A stretch of 64,000 nt of DNA from positions 1-64,000 of the forward strand of contig JAIJTS010000008.1 of assembly GCA_022732885.1 (NCBI GenBank). The letters run 5' to 3'. The notes under the pieces were generated by a model. That model did no database searches and was not told the origin of the DNA. It worked only from the letters and a program-made list of their open reading frames with translations. The DNA comes from Atopobium sp. GTDB taxonomy: Bacteria > Actinomycetota > Coriobacteriia > Coriobacteriales > Atopobiaceae. Position 1 is the first letter of the stretch. Every line of letters begins with the position of its first letter. Positions 52,937 through 62,549 of this stretch are shown here, one piece after another. A program made the position numbers and the translations under genes.

Positions 52937-53646
52937 TACTTATCCCCCTCAGTGACACCCCAAATGTCACGAAAATCGTAAAAACTTGGCTCAGTAGAAC
53001 GGCGAATAACCTCTTCTGGATCAAGGTTAAATCCACCAAGCTTGAAATCTGTTCCGCCTGTACTAGTAAAGAAGATTGAAGAGACATTTGCAAGATGTAC
53101 ATTCCAGCTCAAGCTACCTGGGATGCCAAAAATTTCCGCCATCATAGAACGCAGATAGCCGCCATGAGAAACACAAACGGTACGTCCAGAAAGGTTGGAG
53201 AACTCGTTAAGAATGTTTCGGCACCTGCTTCTTACGTGCTCATATGACTCTGCTTCTGGAGCAGGCATGGAATGACCGTTTTCATCTGAAGCCCAAGGAA
53301 ACGTGAGGCCGTACGGCTTTAAAATCTTTTCTGCATCAGCAAAACGCGTACTCTCAAGAATGCCAAAATCCATCTCCGCAAGATCATCTTTAACCTCACA
53401 GGGAATACCAAGCTCGGCCGCGGCTATCTGAGCCATATCTTTGCAGCGAGACAAAGGAGAGGTCCAAATTCTATCTGGATGAAATGCAACAAGCGCACGA
53501 ACAGCTCGCTCTCGCTGTTCAATGCCATGATCAGTGAGCTCGACATCTCTTCTACCGCTAAAAAAGCGCTGAGTATTGGCCACGCTTTCTGGGTGGCGCA
53601 TAAACAAAATGCGATGAACCTGAGCTGGAACTTCAAATGGCTGCAT
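52936..53646 (-). CDS. Histidine phosphatase superfamily protein
   Basis: A 236-aa phosphoglycerate-mutase-like protein. The catalytic motif reads FMRHPES (RH followed by Pro instead of the usual Gly), with WTSPLSRCKDMA, the acid region LAEMDFGILEST, and VSHGGYLRSM near the C-terminus. The RHP variant occurs in some phosphatases of this superfamily. Substrate unknown. It overlaps the cmk-plsC start by one base. Confidence 0.88.
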   Translation of the reverse strand: MQPFEVPAQVHRILFMRHPESVANTQRFFSGRRDVELTDHGIEQRERAVRALVAFHPDRIWTSPLSRCKDMAQIAAAELGIPCEVKDDLAEMDFGILESTRFADAEKILKPYGLTFPWASDENGHSMPAPEAESYEHVRSRCRNILNEFSNLSGRTVCVSHGGYLRSMMAEIFGIPGSLSWNVHLANVSSIFFTSTGGTDFKLGGFNLDPEEVIRRSTEPSFYDFRDIWGVTEGDK

Positions 53647-53710
53647 TATGTCTCCTCTCTGGGCGTGTTATAGGCGTTTGACGCACGCTCTGTAATCGTG
53701 CGACTAGTAG

Positions 53711-54550
53711 TTACTTGTTGGCACTTAAAGGCATGATGGGAGAAGCACCAGGTTCTCTGCCAATAGTGCGCTCCAGAGCAGCAACTTCCTCTTCTGTAAG
53801 AAGTCTCCATTCGCCTTCTTTAACGCCTGTTAAGTGCAGCGGGCCAAACGTATCTCTGTGGAGTGCAAGAACCCTGTGGTGAATGGCCAAAAGCATCTTC
53901 TTGACCTGATGCTTTCTGCCTTCCCTAATAGTGACACTCACCAGGGCGTTTGGCTCCCCTCCACCAGTTTTTCCTAAACCTTGTGGGGCGAGAAGTGCTT
54001 TCATCTTGGCATTATCAGAGATAATCTCAACCTCAGCAGGAGCCGCAGGACCATCTTCAAGCTCAATACCTGCGCGGAGGCGATCAAGTTGCTCTTCTGT
54101 AGGTGTTCCTACTACATGAGCAACGTAGTGCTTCCATACATGCTTTGAAGGATGCAGGAGTTCTTGTGCCATCTGACCGTCAGTGGTAAAGAACAGAAGG
54201 CCCGTGGTGTCCATATCAAGACGTCCAACCGGAAAAAGTCCTGGGTATGTGTCAGTTGGGACCATATCTACGATAGTTGATCTGCCCTGAGGGTCTTTCA
54301 TGGTGGTCAAGTAGCCTGCAGGTTTATTGAGCATCAAGTAGACGGGTTTCTCGGCAATTGAACAGACAATGCCGTCAACCGCAACAACATCTACGAGCGG
54401 ATCAACTTTACTGCCAAGCTCAGTGACTACCTGGCCGTTTACCGTAACGCGGCCAGACGTCATGAGACGCTCAGAGCCGCGGCGACTAGCCACTCCTGCA
54501 CGCGCCAAAAAGCGCTGCAGACGCATGGGAACAATACGCTCTTCTGCCAC
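53711..54550 (-). CDS. Pseudouridine synthase RluB/RsuA family
   Basis: rRNA pseudouridine synthase of 279 aa: an N-terminal S4 RNA-binding domain (MRLQRFLARAGVASRRGSE), then the catalytic domain with LNKPAGYLTT and the aspartate motif FPVGRLDMDTTGLLFFT, and ILEGRKHQVKK-type VTIREGRKHQVKKM. The scpA-scpB-rluB order is widely conserved, which favours RluB (23S rRNA) over RsuA. Three bases from scpB. Confidence 0.93.
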   Translation of the reverse strand: MAEERIVPMRLQRFLARAGVASRRGSERLMTSGRVTVNGQVVTELGSKVDPLVDVVAVDGIVCSIAEKPVYLMLNKPAGYLTTMKDPQGRSTIVDMVPTDTYPGLFPVGRLDMDTTGLLFFTTDGQMAQELLHPSKHVWKHYVAHVVGTPTEEQLDRLRAGIELEDGPAAPAEVEIISDNAKMKALLAPQGLGKTGGGEPNALVSVTIREGRKHQVKKMLLAIHHRVLALHRDTFGPLHLTGVKEGEWRLLTEEEVAALERTIGREPGASPIMPLSANK

Positions 54551-54553
54551 GAC

Positions 54554-55228
54554 TTATGCATCCTCTTGCGTATCGTAGGTATCCCCCAAAAGGGAGCGCT
54601 CATCGTCAATGTCTTCTGCGGCTTCTTCAAGCGTTGAAGTAAAGCTTCTACCAGAGAGTCTCTCGCGAATAAACTGTTTGGACTCCTCGTCAGGAGCAAA
54701 GTCTTCCAGTGGTGGCAGCTCTCGCAAAGACTTGAGACCAAAGCGCTCTAGGAAAAGCGCCGTGGTGCCATAGAGAATGGCTTGTCCTCTATCTGCCTCT
54801 TTACCAACTTCACGTACAAGGTTTTTCTCGCGAAGTGAAGAGATGACACCATCGGAATTAACGCCACGAATAGCACGGACACCCTCGCGTGTTACCGGCT
54901 GGTGATAGGCAATAACAGCCAAAGTCTCAAGAGCAGCCTGAGAAAGGCGACGCGTATCCCAAGAAAGGACAAAGTCGCTGACCAGCTGATGGTGGGCTGG
55001 GTGCGTAAAGAGACGCCATCCACCAGCTACCTCTCTAAGCTGAAAGCCTCTATTGCAGCGCGTATACTCCTCTGCAAGCTCTTTAAGAGCCTCGGAGACC
55101 TCGGCAGGGGCTGCATTGGTAACCTTAGCAAAGTCTGCCGTAGTAATTGCATCTGTTGCAACCAAAAGTAACGATTCAAGAGCGCTTTTGAGCGACTCGG
55201 AATCTAAATAGGTAAGCTCTTCAGCCAT
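54554..55228 (-). CDS. scpB: Segregation and condensation protein B
   Basis: Winged-helix kleisin-interacting subunit of the SMC condensin complex. The protein (224 aa) has LKSALESLLLVATDAITTADF, LAEEYTRCNRGFQLREVAGGW and LSQAALETLAVIAYHQPVTRE, followed by IRGVNSDGVISSL and RGQAILYGTTALFLERFGL, the typical order. The acidic C-terminal tail is longer than in most ScpB. Adjacent to scpA by three bases. Confidence 0.95.
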   Translation of the reverse strand: MAEELTYLDSESLKSALESLLLVATDAITTADFAKVTNAAPAEVSEALKELAEEYTRCNRGFQLREVAGGWRLFTHPAHHQLVSDFVLSWDTRRLSQAALETLAVIAYHQPVTREGVRAIRGVNSDGVISSLREKNLVREVGKEADRGQAILYGTTALFLERFGLKSLRELPPLEDFAPDEESKQFIRERLSGRSFTSTLEEAAEDIDDERSLLGDTYDTQEDA

Positions 55229-55231
55229 AGA

Positions 55232-56161
55232 TTATTCCGCCTCTTCCTGTACTTCATCGGGCGTATGAGTGAGCGATAAAAGCGTCTGCTGGACATCTTG
55301 AAGCGCATTTTGAGAAAGGTTAAATCCCTCAAGATCAGGCTCATCACCAGAAAGCTCTTCTAACTCCAGAAGAACCGATTCATCAAGCTGATACGAATCA
55401 GCACCCTCTATGTGTTCAATCTCAATCTCGCCAAAGATAGCATCTTGTTGAACGCGTACAAGACCGCGCTTAAAGAGCTCAAGAACAGCTAAAAAGTTTG
55501 CAACCACAATCTCTGGCGAATCTTGACCGTCCAGAAGCTCCGAGAAGGTTACTTTGCCCTTAGAACGAGTCAACCGGTCTACTGAAGCCACTGTCAAAGC
55601 CACAGGAAGCCTTTTTGGAGCAACATGTTCTGCCTCAAGCAAGAATGTCTCACGTTTTGAGTCAATATCCGCACAAATGACAGCAAGGCTTCTCAGTGTA
55701 ATGCCCTCAAGATAGTCTGGCATAAGGTTCAAGAAATCTGGATCTGGTCCCACTGAGCGTGGGAACATATACGATTCTGTTTCCATACGGCTTCCCAGCG
55801 CAGCGCCAGCATTTCTAAATTGCTTATAGGCAATGAGACGAGCAATAAGAACTTCTCGTGCCTCATCAGGAGAAAGTCCGTCAAGTTCATCATCATACTC
55901 ATCTTCATCAAATGAGCTTTTGAGCGAAATTTCTTGAGGTACCAGGGCATGAGCCTTCATGTCCAGAAGCGTTGACGCAACAAGCACAAAGTCACTGGCA
56001 ACGTCCAGATCTAGCTCCTCCATGGCGTCAACTTCTGCCAGATACTGATCGGCAACCTCAGAGATAGATATGGATCCAATGGCCACCTTCTGCCTACTTA
56101 CCAACTGAAGTAGCAGGTCAAAAGGGCCCGAATATGTTGCAGTGTTTACTTTGTACGACAT
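55232..56161 (-). CDS. scpA: Segregation and condensation protein A
   Basis: Kleisin subunit of the SMC-ScpAB condensin. N-terminal Smc-binding region TATYSGPFDLLLQLVSRQKVA and ISISEVADQYLAEVDAM, VASDFVLVASTLLDMKAHALV, and a C-terminal winged-helix region (LAVLELFKRGLVRVQQ). 309 aa, with an additional acidic tail. Start overlaps the stop of the M50 protease gene by one base. Confidence 0.95.
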   Translation of the reverse strand: MSYKVNTATYSGPFDLLLQLVSRQKVAIGSISISEVADQYLAEVDAMEELDLDVASDFVLVASTLLDMKAHALVPQEISLKSSFDEDEYDDELDGLSPDEAREVLIARLIAYKQFRNAGAALGSRMETESYMFPRSVGPDPDFLNLMPDYLEGITLRSLAVICADIDSKRETFLLEAEHVAPKRLPVALTVASVDRLTRSKGKVTFSELLDGQDSPEIVVANFLAVLELFKRGLVRVQQDAIFGEIEIEHIEGADSYQLDESVLLELEELSGDEPDLEGFNLSQNALQDVQQTLLSLTHTPDEVQEEAE

Positions 56162-56841
56162 TAGATGATTCTCGCAAGCAGACTCAAAATGACGTTAGAA
56201 ATGCCACCGATTATGGACGAGAAAAAGCCGGGCGCAAAGAACATGAGTCCCAACACAGCAATCATGCAATAGGGCTCGATGGCATAGAACTTTTGACGGT
56301 TCTTCTCGCCAAGAAAATACAGAAGCAGCTTTGAGCCGTCCAAAGGCGGAATAGGCAGCATATTAAAAACCGCCAAGCTGACGTTAATCTGGATATAGAA
56401 GACTACCAGCGACGAAACATAGTACATTACCAGCGGATTAAACACTGTGCCAAATGCAAGAACCAACGCATTAATCAAACGCAACAGGAGCGCGCCGAGA
56501 AACGCCTGCAATATGTTAGAGGTAGGGCCTGCTAGTGCTACCAAAATCTCGTCACGACGACGATTTTTGAGGTAGTTAGGGTTATAGGGAACAGGCTTTG
56601 CATAACCAAAACTTGGCCCGCCCATCAACACCAACATGAACGGAAGAAGTACCGTACCAAATAAGTCAATGTGTGCCAGCGGATTGAGCGTCAAACGACC
56701 CGAGTTTTTTGCTGTAGGATCGCCACACTTGTATGCGACAAAGCCATGGGCAACCTCGTGAACCACGATGGCAAAAATTACCAGCGCAAATTCAGCAAGC
56801 GTTGTTAAAAGCGATGAAACTGATGTTAAAGCAGCTGGCAC
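56161..56841 (-). CDS. Site-2-protease-family (M50) membrane metalloprotease
   Basis: Intramembrane zinc protease of 226 aa, about five to six helices. Zinc motif VHEVAHGF (HExxH) in the first third, and the third ligand motif NMLPIPPLDGSKLL in the last third, as in the compact SpoIVFB/YwhC-like group. No PDZ or CBS domain. Often next to scpA in Gram-positives. Substrate unknown. Confidence 0.93.
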   Translation of the reverse strand: MPAALTSVSSLLTTLAEFALVIFAIVVHEVAHGFVAYKCGDPTAKNSGRLTLNPLAHIDLFGTVLLPFMLVLMGGPSFGYAKPVPYNPNYLKNRRRDEILVALAGPTSNILQAFLGALLLRLINALVLAFGTVFNPLVMYYVSSLVVFYIQINVSLAVFNMLPIPPLDGSKLLLYFLGEKNRQKFYAIEPYCMIAVLGLMFFAPGFFSSIIGGISNVILSLLARII

Positions 56842-56934
56842 AACAATCCTTATCTCAAAATCAGTAAAAACAATACAGGTTAGCTTCCAAAACCATGATC
56901 ACGTAATAATTTTACCCAAGATTGGTAAAACTAC

Positions 56935-58953
56935 CTACTCATCAATGTCTGCTTCCATTTTTTCCGAAAGCTCCAACCACTCAGCCTCAAGAGCAGGAAT
57001 TTTTTTGGAAAGCGCTTGGTATTCAGCCATGCACTCATCAAATTTTTGTTGATCGTTATAGAGCGCCTCATCGGCCATAAGCGTCATAAGCTCATCGTAT
57101 CGTTTATGCGCAGGAGTCAGCGCAGCTTCAACCTCGTCCAGCCGCTTCTTAGTCTCCCTAAGCGCACGACTTCTACGATTGCGCTCCTCCGCCTCAGCTC
57201 TCCTCTGCTCCTTAGTCTTTACATTGCGAGAAGACCCAGCGGCTTGTCCTGCCTCTGGACCAGCACTCTTAACTGCTCTTGCACCCGAAGTTCCATACGA
57301 AGACATTGTTTTGCTCGACGTCTCTCCCTGTGCTGCCGCCTGAAGCTCCGCGAGCTTATAGAGGAAGTAATCGTAATCACCATCATAGACCGTAACGTTG
57401 TGATCACGAACGTCCACAACTTTGTTAGCTACAGCCCTGACCAGATGCTCATCGTGACTAATCAAGATGATGGTTCCTGGAAAGTCAACAAGTGCCTTCT
57501 CTAGAACATCAACGGAGTCAATATCCAAGTGGTTAGTTGGCTCATCCAGAAGCAACAGTGGATCTGGAGAAACCAGCATTTTTGCAAGCGCTAAGCGTGC
57601 ACGCTCACCACCAGAAAGAACGTTTACACGTTTCTCAACGTCATCGCCATGGAAAAGAAAAGCACCGAGCAATCTACGCTCTTCTGAAGTAGTCCAGCCT
57701 GCAGCCACCGTATCAAGCTCTGCAAGTACCGTATTTGCAGGGTTCAACTCTTCAAGCTGATGCTGTGCATAGTAGGCTTCGGTGACATTTTGACCCAAAC
57801 TGATTTTTCCTGCGTCTGGCAAAAGTTTACCCGCAATAAGCTTCATCAAAGTGGATTTACCAGCGCCATTTGGACCTACAAGCGCTACGTGATCTCCTCG
57901 ATAAAGTTTGAGGTCAACGTTGTCGTAGACAAAGTTATCCTCGTAAGATTTAGCCACACCCTCAAGAGAAATAACCGTATCTCCTGTTCGAGGAGGCTCC
58001 GGAAACCTAAAATGCATGTGATGAGATTGCTCAGGAAGAACTACCAACTCTTCACGGATTTTCTCGACCTTTGCCACACGTTCTTGAACCTGCTTGGCCT
58101 TGGTTGGCTTATATCTAAAGCGTTCAATGAAGGTCTCCATATGAGCAATGTCGCGCTCTTGAGCTGCGCGTTTAGCGCGGAGTTGCTCAAGATTTTCTTC
58201 TCGCTGATGAAGATAGCCAGAATAGTTACCGGTATACGTAACAAGCATGCGATTCTCTAGCGCCGCCACGTGCGTTACGCAGGCGTCCATAAACGAGCGA
58301 TCATGACTTACTAGTAATACCGTTCCGTCATATGACGATAAGAACCTCTCGAGCCACTGAACAGATTCCAAATCCAAGTGGTTAGTGGGCTCATCCAAAA
58401 GAAGAACGTCAGGACGGCGTAAAAGCAGCTTTGACAAAGAGATGCGCATTTGCCAGCCGCCCGAAAACTCTTTAGCAGGCTTGTCAAAATCCTCTACTGG
58501 AAAGCCAAGTCCTGCAAGAATCTGACGGGCTCTACTTTCAAGCTCGTACCCGCCAAGATGTTCAAAGTGCTCCATAGCATGAGCATAATCTTCAAGGTAT
58601 TTATTAAGAGTTGCGCCTTCAGGAGTCTCGGCTATCTTGAGTGAGAGATCATTAACCTTTCTCTCCCACTGCTTAATCTCATGAGCAGACTCAATGACCT
58701 CATTAAGAGCAGTCTTATCTCCCATGAGCTCTGTTTCTTGTTCAAGATATCCAAGAGTTGCATCTTTTGCAAAAGAAACAGTTCCCTCATCAGCAGATTC
58801 CAGGCCCATAATGATCTTTAGAAGCGTTGTCTTACCAGCACCATTAGGACCAACTAAAGCCCAACGCTCTCCTGCATTGAGCTGAAGTGTTGCATTTGAA
58901 TAAAGAACCCTGCCACCAAATGACTTAGAAATCTTATCCGCAAGAGCAATCAA
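56935..58953 (-). CDS. ABC-F family ATPase
   Basis: Soluble 672-aa tandem ABC protein. First domain: GPNGAGKTTLL, FSGGWQMRISL (variant signature), LLDEPTNHLD; second: GPNGAGKSTLM, LSGGERARLAL, LLDEPTNHLD. The interdomain linker contains HMETFIERFRYKPTKAKQVQ, typical of the YdiF/YkpA/Uup-like ABC-F group, and the C-terminal ~100 residues form a basic coiled coil. Translation factor or ribosome-protection protein; distinct from the second ABC-F at 39.4 kb. Confidence 0.9.
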   Translation of the reverse strand: MIALADKISKSFGGRVLYSNATLQLNAGERWALVGPNGAGKTTLLKIIMGLESADEGTVSFAKDATLGYLEQETELMGDKTALNEVIESAHEIKQWERKVNDLSLKIAETPEGATLNKYLEDYAHAMEHFEHLGGYELESRARQILAGLGFPVEDFDKPAKEFSGGWQMRISLSKLLLRRPDVLLLDEPTNHLDLESVQWLERFLSSYDGTVLLVSHDRSFMDACVTHVAALENRMLVTYTGNYSGYLHQREENLEQLRAKRAAQERDIAHMETFIERFRYKPTKAKQVQERVAKVEKIREELVVLPEQSHHMHFRFPEPPRTGDTVISLEGVAKSYEDNFVYDNVDLKLYRGDHVALVGPNGAGKSTLMKLIAGKLLPDAGKISLGQNVTEAYYAQHQLEELNPANTVLAELDTVAAGWTTSEERRLLGAFLFHGDDVEKRVNVLSGGERARLALAKMLVSPDPLLLLDEPTNHLDIDSVDVLEKALVDFPGTIILISHDEHLVRAVANKVVDVRDHNVTVYDGDYDYFLYKLAELQAAAQGETSSKTMSSYGTSGARAVKSAGPEAGQAAGSSRNVKTKEQRRAEAEERNRRSRALRETKKRLDEVEAALTPAHKRYDELMTLMADEALYNDQQKFDECMAEYQALSKKIPALEAEWLELSEKMEADIDE

Positions 58954-59047
58954 GTGAACTCCTCATACATATCTGAACTGGATAAGTATAAGTCATTCAC
59001 TTGATTTACGTGGTGAATTATGTAAATGAAGCTAGGCTTGTGAAGAT

Positions 59048-59962
59048 TTATTGACGCTTTTTACGCAAAAATAGAGCAGCGCTAACAACAACAATAGTTG
59101 CACCTGCAACAGCGATAATCAAAGGCATTGTAGAAGAATTATCACCAGTATTTGGCAAAACTGTCTTCTTTTCTACTTTTTTCTCTTTAGGAGCCTTTGG
59201 CTCAGGTTGCGGTTCTGGAGCAGGAGTAGGAGTTGGTGCTGGCGTAGGAGCAGGAATACGGGGATCAACAAAAGTTACCGTATCCGTAGTCGCTGTACCA
59301 GTAATCTGGCCAACACGAACCGTGGTGTCAATCTGATAGCCATCAATAGTGGTGAGCTGAGTAATGGTAGTAGAGGTATTTCCGATGAGGTTAGGAATTA
59401 AAACAGTACCATCTGTGCCAGTTGTAAGAGAGTAGCTACCGTCAGCCTCCATGGTGAGAATACCGGTCTGAGTAAATAAAGGGTTTGGAACAGCGGAACG
59501 TGCAATATTTGCAGCAGTTGCCTTAAGAGTTGCACCAGCAATAGGATTGCCGTCTTTACCAACAACCTTAACAATGATGTAGCCCAGAGGCTGGTTCTCC
59601 AATTCAGCAACAACCACATCACCTAAGCCCGATGAAGCGTTCTCAAAAACGTAAGAAACAGAGTTAACCTGAGGAACATAGCCCTCTTTATAAGAGGTTT
59701 GTACAACTGTATAAGCGCCGTCAGGAAGTGGAAGATAAGGTCTAAAGTAGCCATCAGGTCCTGTGTCACCTTCGGCCACAATAGTAGAACCACCTTGATA
59801 AATTACAACATGTACACCCTCAATTGGTTCACGTGTGTATTTATCAACAGCAAGAGCACTAATCTCATTAGAGTCTGCTAGGGCAATTCTTGGAGCGATA
59901 ACTGACACAACAAGCGTCAGCGCAACAAAAATAGCAAGGACGATGTTTTTATATCTCTTCAA
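59048..59962 (-). CDS. LPXTG-anchored surface protein with Cna-B/SpaA-like domains
   Basis: Secreted 304-aa protein: signal peptide (VLAIFVALTLVVSVIAPRIALA), a first Cna-B/carboxypeptidase-regulatory-like beta domain (DKYTREPIEGVHVVIYQGGS), a second domain (KDGNPIAGATLKATAAN to TVTFVDPRIP), a proline-rich stretch (PTPAPTPTPAPEPQPEP), and a sortase signal LPNTG, hydrophobic helix and RKKRQ. Paralogous to the next upstream gene. Likely adhesin or pilin-like protein; no sortase gene is in the window. Confidence 0.9.
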   Translation of the reverse strand: MKRYKNIVLAIFVALTLVVSVIAPRIALADSNEISALAVDKYTREPIEGVHVVIYQGGSTIVAEGDTGPDGYFRPYLPLPDGAYTVVQTSYKEGYVPQVNSVSYVFENASSGLGDVVVAELENQPLGYIIVKVVGKDGNPIAGATLKATAANIARSAVPNPLFTQTGILTMEADGSYSLTTGTDGTVLIPNLIGNTSTTITQLTTIDGYQIDTTVRVGQITGTATTDTVTFVDPRIPAPTPAPTPTPAPEPQPEPKAPKEKKVEKKTVLPNTGDNSSTMPLIIAVAGATIVVVSAALFLRKKRQ

Positions 59963-60214
59963 TTCAATTCCTTAAAACCGAAAGGTAGTTGTAAATATCT
60001 CTAATCAATAATAAGGGAATTAGACATTAAATTAAAGATAATATCCAATACTAAACACAATTATTTCAAAATTAAAATTACAAAAGTTAGCTTACTTAAA
60101 CATTCAAAAGTAAAACCAAGTAAACAACTCATGTATTATTCAATCAATAAAACACAAGTTGTTCACTTGATAATTACAAGACTGTATTAAACAGATTCAC
60201 CAAATCTAGCCGTA

Positions 60215-61594
60215 TTAAAAACGCTTCTTATTACGATACATTGAAACGCCAGCCAAAGAACTTAATGTACCTGTAATTCCAACAATTAAAGAAGTGATAC
60301 CAGAAATATCAGATGTGTCTGGAAGAACGGCCTTCTTTTTCTTAGGAGTCTTAGGCTTTTCTGGAGTCTGTGGTTGAGGTTCTGGAGTAGGCTCCGGCTG
60401 AGGCTCTGGCTGAGGTTCAGGGGCAGGTGGCTCTGGTCTACGATTCACAAAAGTAACAGTATCTGTTTCATTAGAACCAGTAATCTCACCTACCTGAGGA
60501 TTTGGATCATCAATAGTGTAACCATCCAGAGTAGTTAGCTGAGTGATAGTTGATCCACTCTCAACAAGGTAATCTGGAATAATTACGGTGCCATCAGGAC
60601 CTGTGGTAAGCAGATAATTATCATCGTCATCTCTAGCCAGCTCACCTGTCTGAGTATATGGAACTCCAGGAGCCGGTGGAGTCTGAGTCATAGCACGTGG
60701 AGTTTCAGTACCTGGTAAATAAGCTGGATCTGGAGTATTAAAGCCACCCATAAAAGGAGGACATGCTGGTGATGGAATACCAGCTGCAGGATAATAAGCA
60801 GGAGTAGCTTTTAAAGTTGCACCAGCAATTGGATTTCCGTGCTGATCAACTACTCTGACAATAATATTTCCCCGTCTTATTGGAAATTTAATTGTAGCTC
60901 TTGTTTCCTGCTCAAAAAGGCGTGTATCTGATGCATAAGGGAACGTTACTGCATGCAGAGGAACCATACCATTTGTACTACTTGGAGTACAAGCAAAGAC
61001 AGAATCTATCATCACTGCAGAGGAATTATAGGAATATTTAGAAGGATAATTTTTTGGAATAACCGTGTAGCTTCCTGTTACAGGCACTGTAACGCTCTGA
61101 CCACCTTGGATGCCTGAGGCAATTTTGTTTCCAAATTCATCTTCAATGTCAAATTGAACATCAGTGATGGTTCTAGAAGACGGAATGTCTTGTCCATCAA
61201 CATAAAGTCTGCCCATAATATGAACATCTTCAATGTTAATGGTTTGATGATCGCTATTGCCGACAGCAACACCTGAAAAAGTTACATTTGTAGCTGAGTG
61301 ATTGATAACATAACCAGCTTTGAACTTTGTCTGTTCAACCTTATAAGTTCCATCAGGAAGAGTAACCTGAATTCTGCCGTTTGCGTCAGTGATTTGCTCT
61401 GAAACAACGGAAGAAGTAGCTGTATCAGTAATTGTGATAGTTACACCATCAACCGGTTTAGAGTAATAATCATCTGTAACAGAAACGGTAAGCTGATTAT
61501 CCCCTGCTGCAAACGCAATCTTTGGAACTCCAATTACAATTACGCAGCATATCAAGACAAAAATTGAAGCAGCTACATACTTGAACTTTTTCAC
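60215..61594 (-). CDS. Cell-wall-anchored surface protein with variant LPDTS sorting signal
   Basis: A 459-aa relative of the previous protein: signal peptide (AASIFVLICCVIVIGVPKIA), two to three Cna-B-like domains (YSKPVDGVTITITD; LYVDGQDIPSSRTITDVQFD; HGNPIAGATLKATPAYY), a Pro-rich insertion absent from the paralogue, PxPx repeats (EPQPEPQPEPTPEPQPQTP) and a C-terminal anchor LPDTS, hydrophobic helix, RNKKRF. LPDTS departs from LPXTG at the last position. VIPKNYP resembles a pilin motif. GTG at 61594 with GGAAGG seven bases upstream is the likely start. The gap 59963-60214 shows only A+T-rich DNA. Confidence 0.85.
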   Translation of the reverse strand: MKKFKYVAASIFVLICCVIVIGVPKIAFAAGDNQLTVSVTDDYYSKPVDGVTITITDTATSSVVSEQITDANGRIQVTLPDGTYKVEQTKFKAGYVINHSATNVTFSGVAVGNSDHQTINIEDVHIMGRLYVDGQDIPSSRTITDVQFDIEDEFGNKIASGIQGGQSVTVPVTGSYTVIPKNYPSKYSYNSSAVMIDSVFACTPSSTNGMVPLHAVTFPYASDTRLFEQETRATIKFPIRRGNIIVRVVDQHGNPIAGATLKATPAYYPAAGIPSPACPPFMGGFNTPDPAYLPGTETPRAMTQTPPAPGVPYTQTGELARDDDDNYLLTTGPDGTVIIPDYLVESGSTITQLTTLDGYTIDDPNPQVGEITGSNETDTVTFVNRRPEPPAPEPQPEPQPEPTPEPQPQTPEKPKTPKKKKAVLPDTSDISGITSLIVGITGTLSSLAGVSMYRNKKRF

Positions 61595-61822
61595 TTCAGA
61601 CCTTCCAAATCCATTTAGGATTACTATTTTCTCAGTCAAATGATAAAAGAAAATAACATTAAAATGAATATAAACTACATTCAAAATTGCAAATTATTAA
61701 ATTTTTCATATCATCCACAATAAAATTCTTAAAAATATAAATCTGCTTCTCATTAAAAACGAGAAAATCTTTGAACTTGAAAGACCTTCTCGCCATACAA
61801 ACTAAAACTTAGTAAAAAATTT

Positions 61823-62215
61823 CTACTTATCCATGGTCAGATGAATAGCAAAACCAGCAATCTCTTCTTTGAAGTAAACCAAAAATGTACTGCCATCTGG
61901 ATTAAGCCTTCTAGAGGACTCATCGATTTCAAAGCCACGACCAGCAAAGTATTTCTCGGCCGCAGGAATGTTGTTAACGTGGAAGCCAATATGACCCTTT
62001 GTTCCGCGACCATTTTGCTTCATCACCTCTACTAAGGTTCCAGCAAAAAATGAAGGAGGTTGCTCAATAGTTGGAAGCCCCATAAAAGCGGTAAACAGGT
62101 TTGCAATCTTTTCTGCCTCATCAGCATTACTTGCGTTAATACCAACGTGGGCAACGTACATATCAAACTGCTCAACTGGATTAATAGAGCTGGCTGTGTT
62201 AGTTGAATCTACCAT
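61823..62215 (-). CDS. VOC-superfamily (glyoxalase-like) protein
   Basis: A 130-aa vicinal-oxygen-chelate fold protein: VAHVGINASNADEAEKIANLF, FMGLPTIE, HIGFHVNNIPAAEKYFAGRGF and STFLVYFKEEIAGFAIHL in order, two beta-alpha-beta-beta-beta modules. The acidic/His metal ligands (H in HVGI, H in GHIGFHV, E in the last strand) suggest a metal-dependent enzyme. Substrate unknown. ATG at 62215 has AAGGAG upstream; the longer frame is unsupported. Confidence 0.8.
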   Translation of the reverse strand: MVDSTNTASSINPVEQFDMYVAHVGINASNADEAEKIANLFTAFMGLPTIEQPPSFFAGTLVEVMKQNGRGTKGHIGFHVNNIPAAEKYFAGRGFEIDESSRRLNPDGSTFLVYFKEEIAGFAIHLTMDK

Positions 62216-62301
62216 GGTTCTCCTTTTTTGCATTACGTCTATGAAAAAAATAATAAGATAAAAACGGAACAAAATAATATTCAATACTGTAACTAAGTAC
62301 T

Positions 62302-62327
62302 AAAAAAGACCTAGTAACCTAGGCCTT
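62302..62327 (-). terminator. Terminator after tRNA-Val
   Basis: On the minus strand AAGGCCTAG pairs with CTAGGTCTT (one G-U), loop GTTA, followed by a T run. Confidence 0.85.
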
Positions 62328-62337
62328 AAGAATTCTA

Positions 62338-62412
62338 TGGTGGGCGATGCTGGATTTGAACCAGCGACCCCTTCCGTGTGAAGGAAGTGCTCTACCCCTG
62401 AGCTAATCGCCC
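62338..62412 (-). tRNA. tRNA-Val (anticodon CAC)
   Basis: On the minus strand GGGCGAT begins at 62412 and pairs with ATCGCCC, followed by discriminator A and encoded CCA. Anticodon arm CTTCC-TTCACAC-GGAAG gives CAC; T arm GGTTCAAATCC. 75 bases. Confidence 0.97.
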
Positions 62413-62549
62413 AAACGACTTGCAATAATAGCAAACTATAGAAGAAAGTGCCATCCTAAACTTATATACACAATACAAAAATGCTCATCACATATTAGTT
62501 TACAAGATACGTACCTGCTAGGCTTAAAGGCAAATACTATTTACTTGAC

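Noticed and set aside
59963..60214. Additional gene or RNA between the two surface-protein genes
   Set aside because: Only A+T-rich sequence with a loose long-range inverted repeat; no frame or stable structure.
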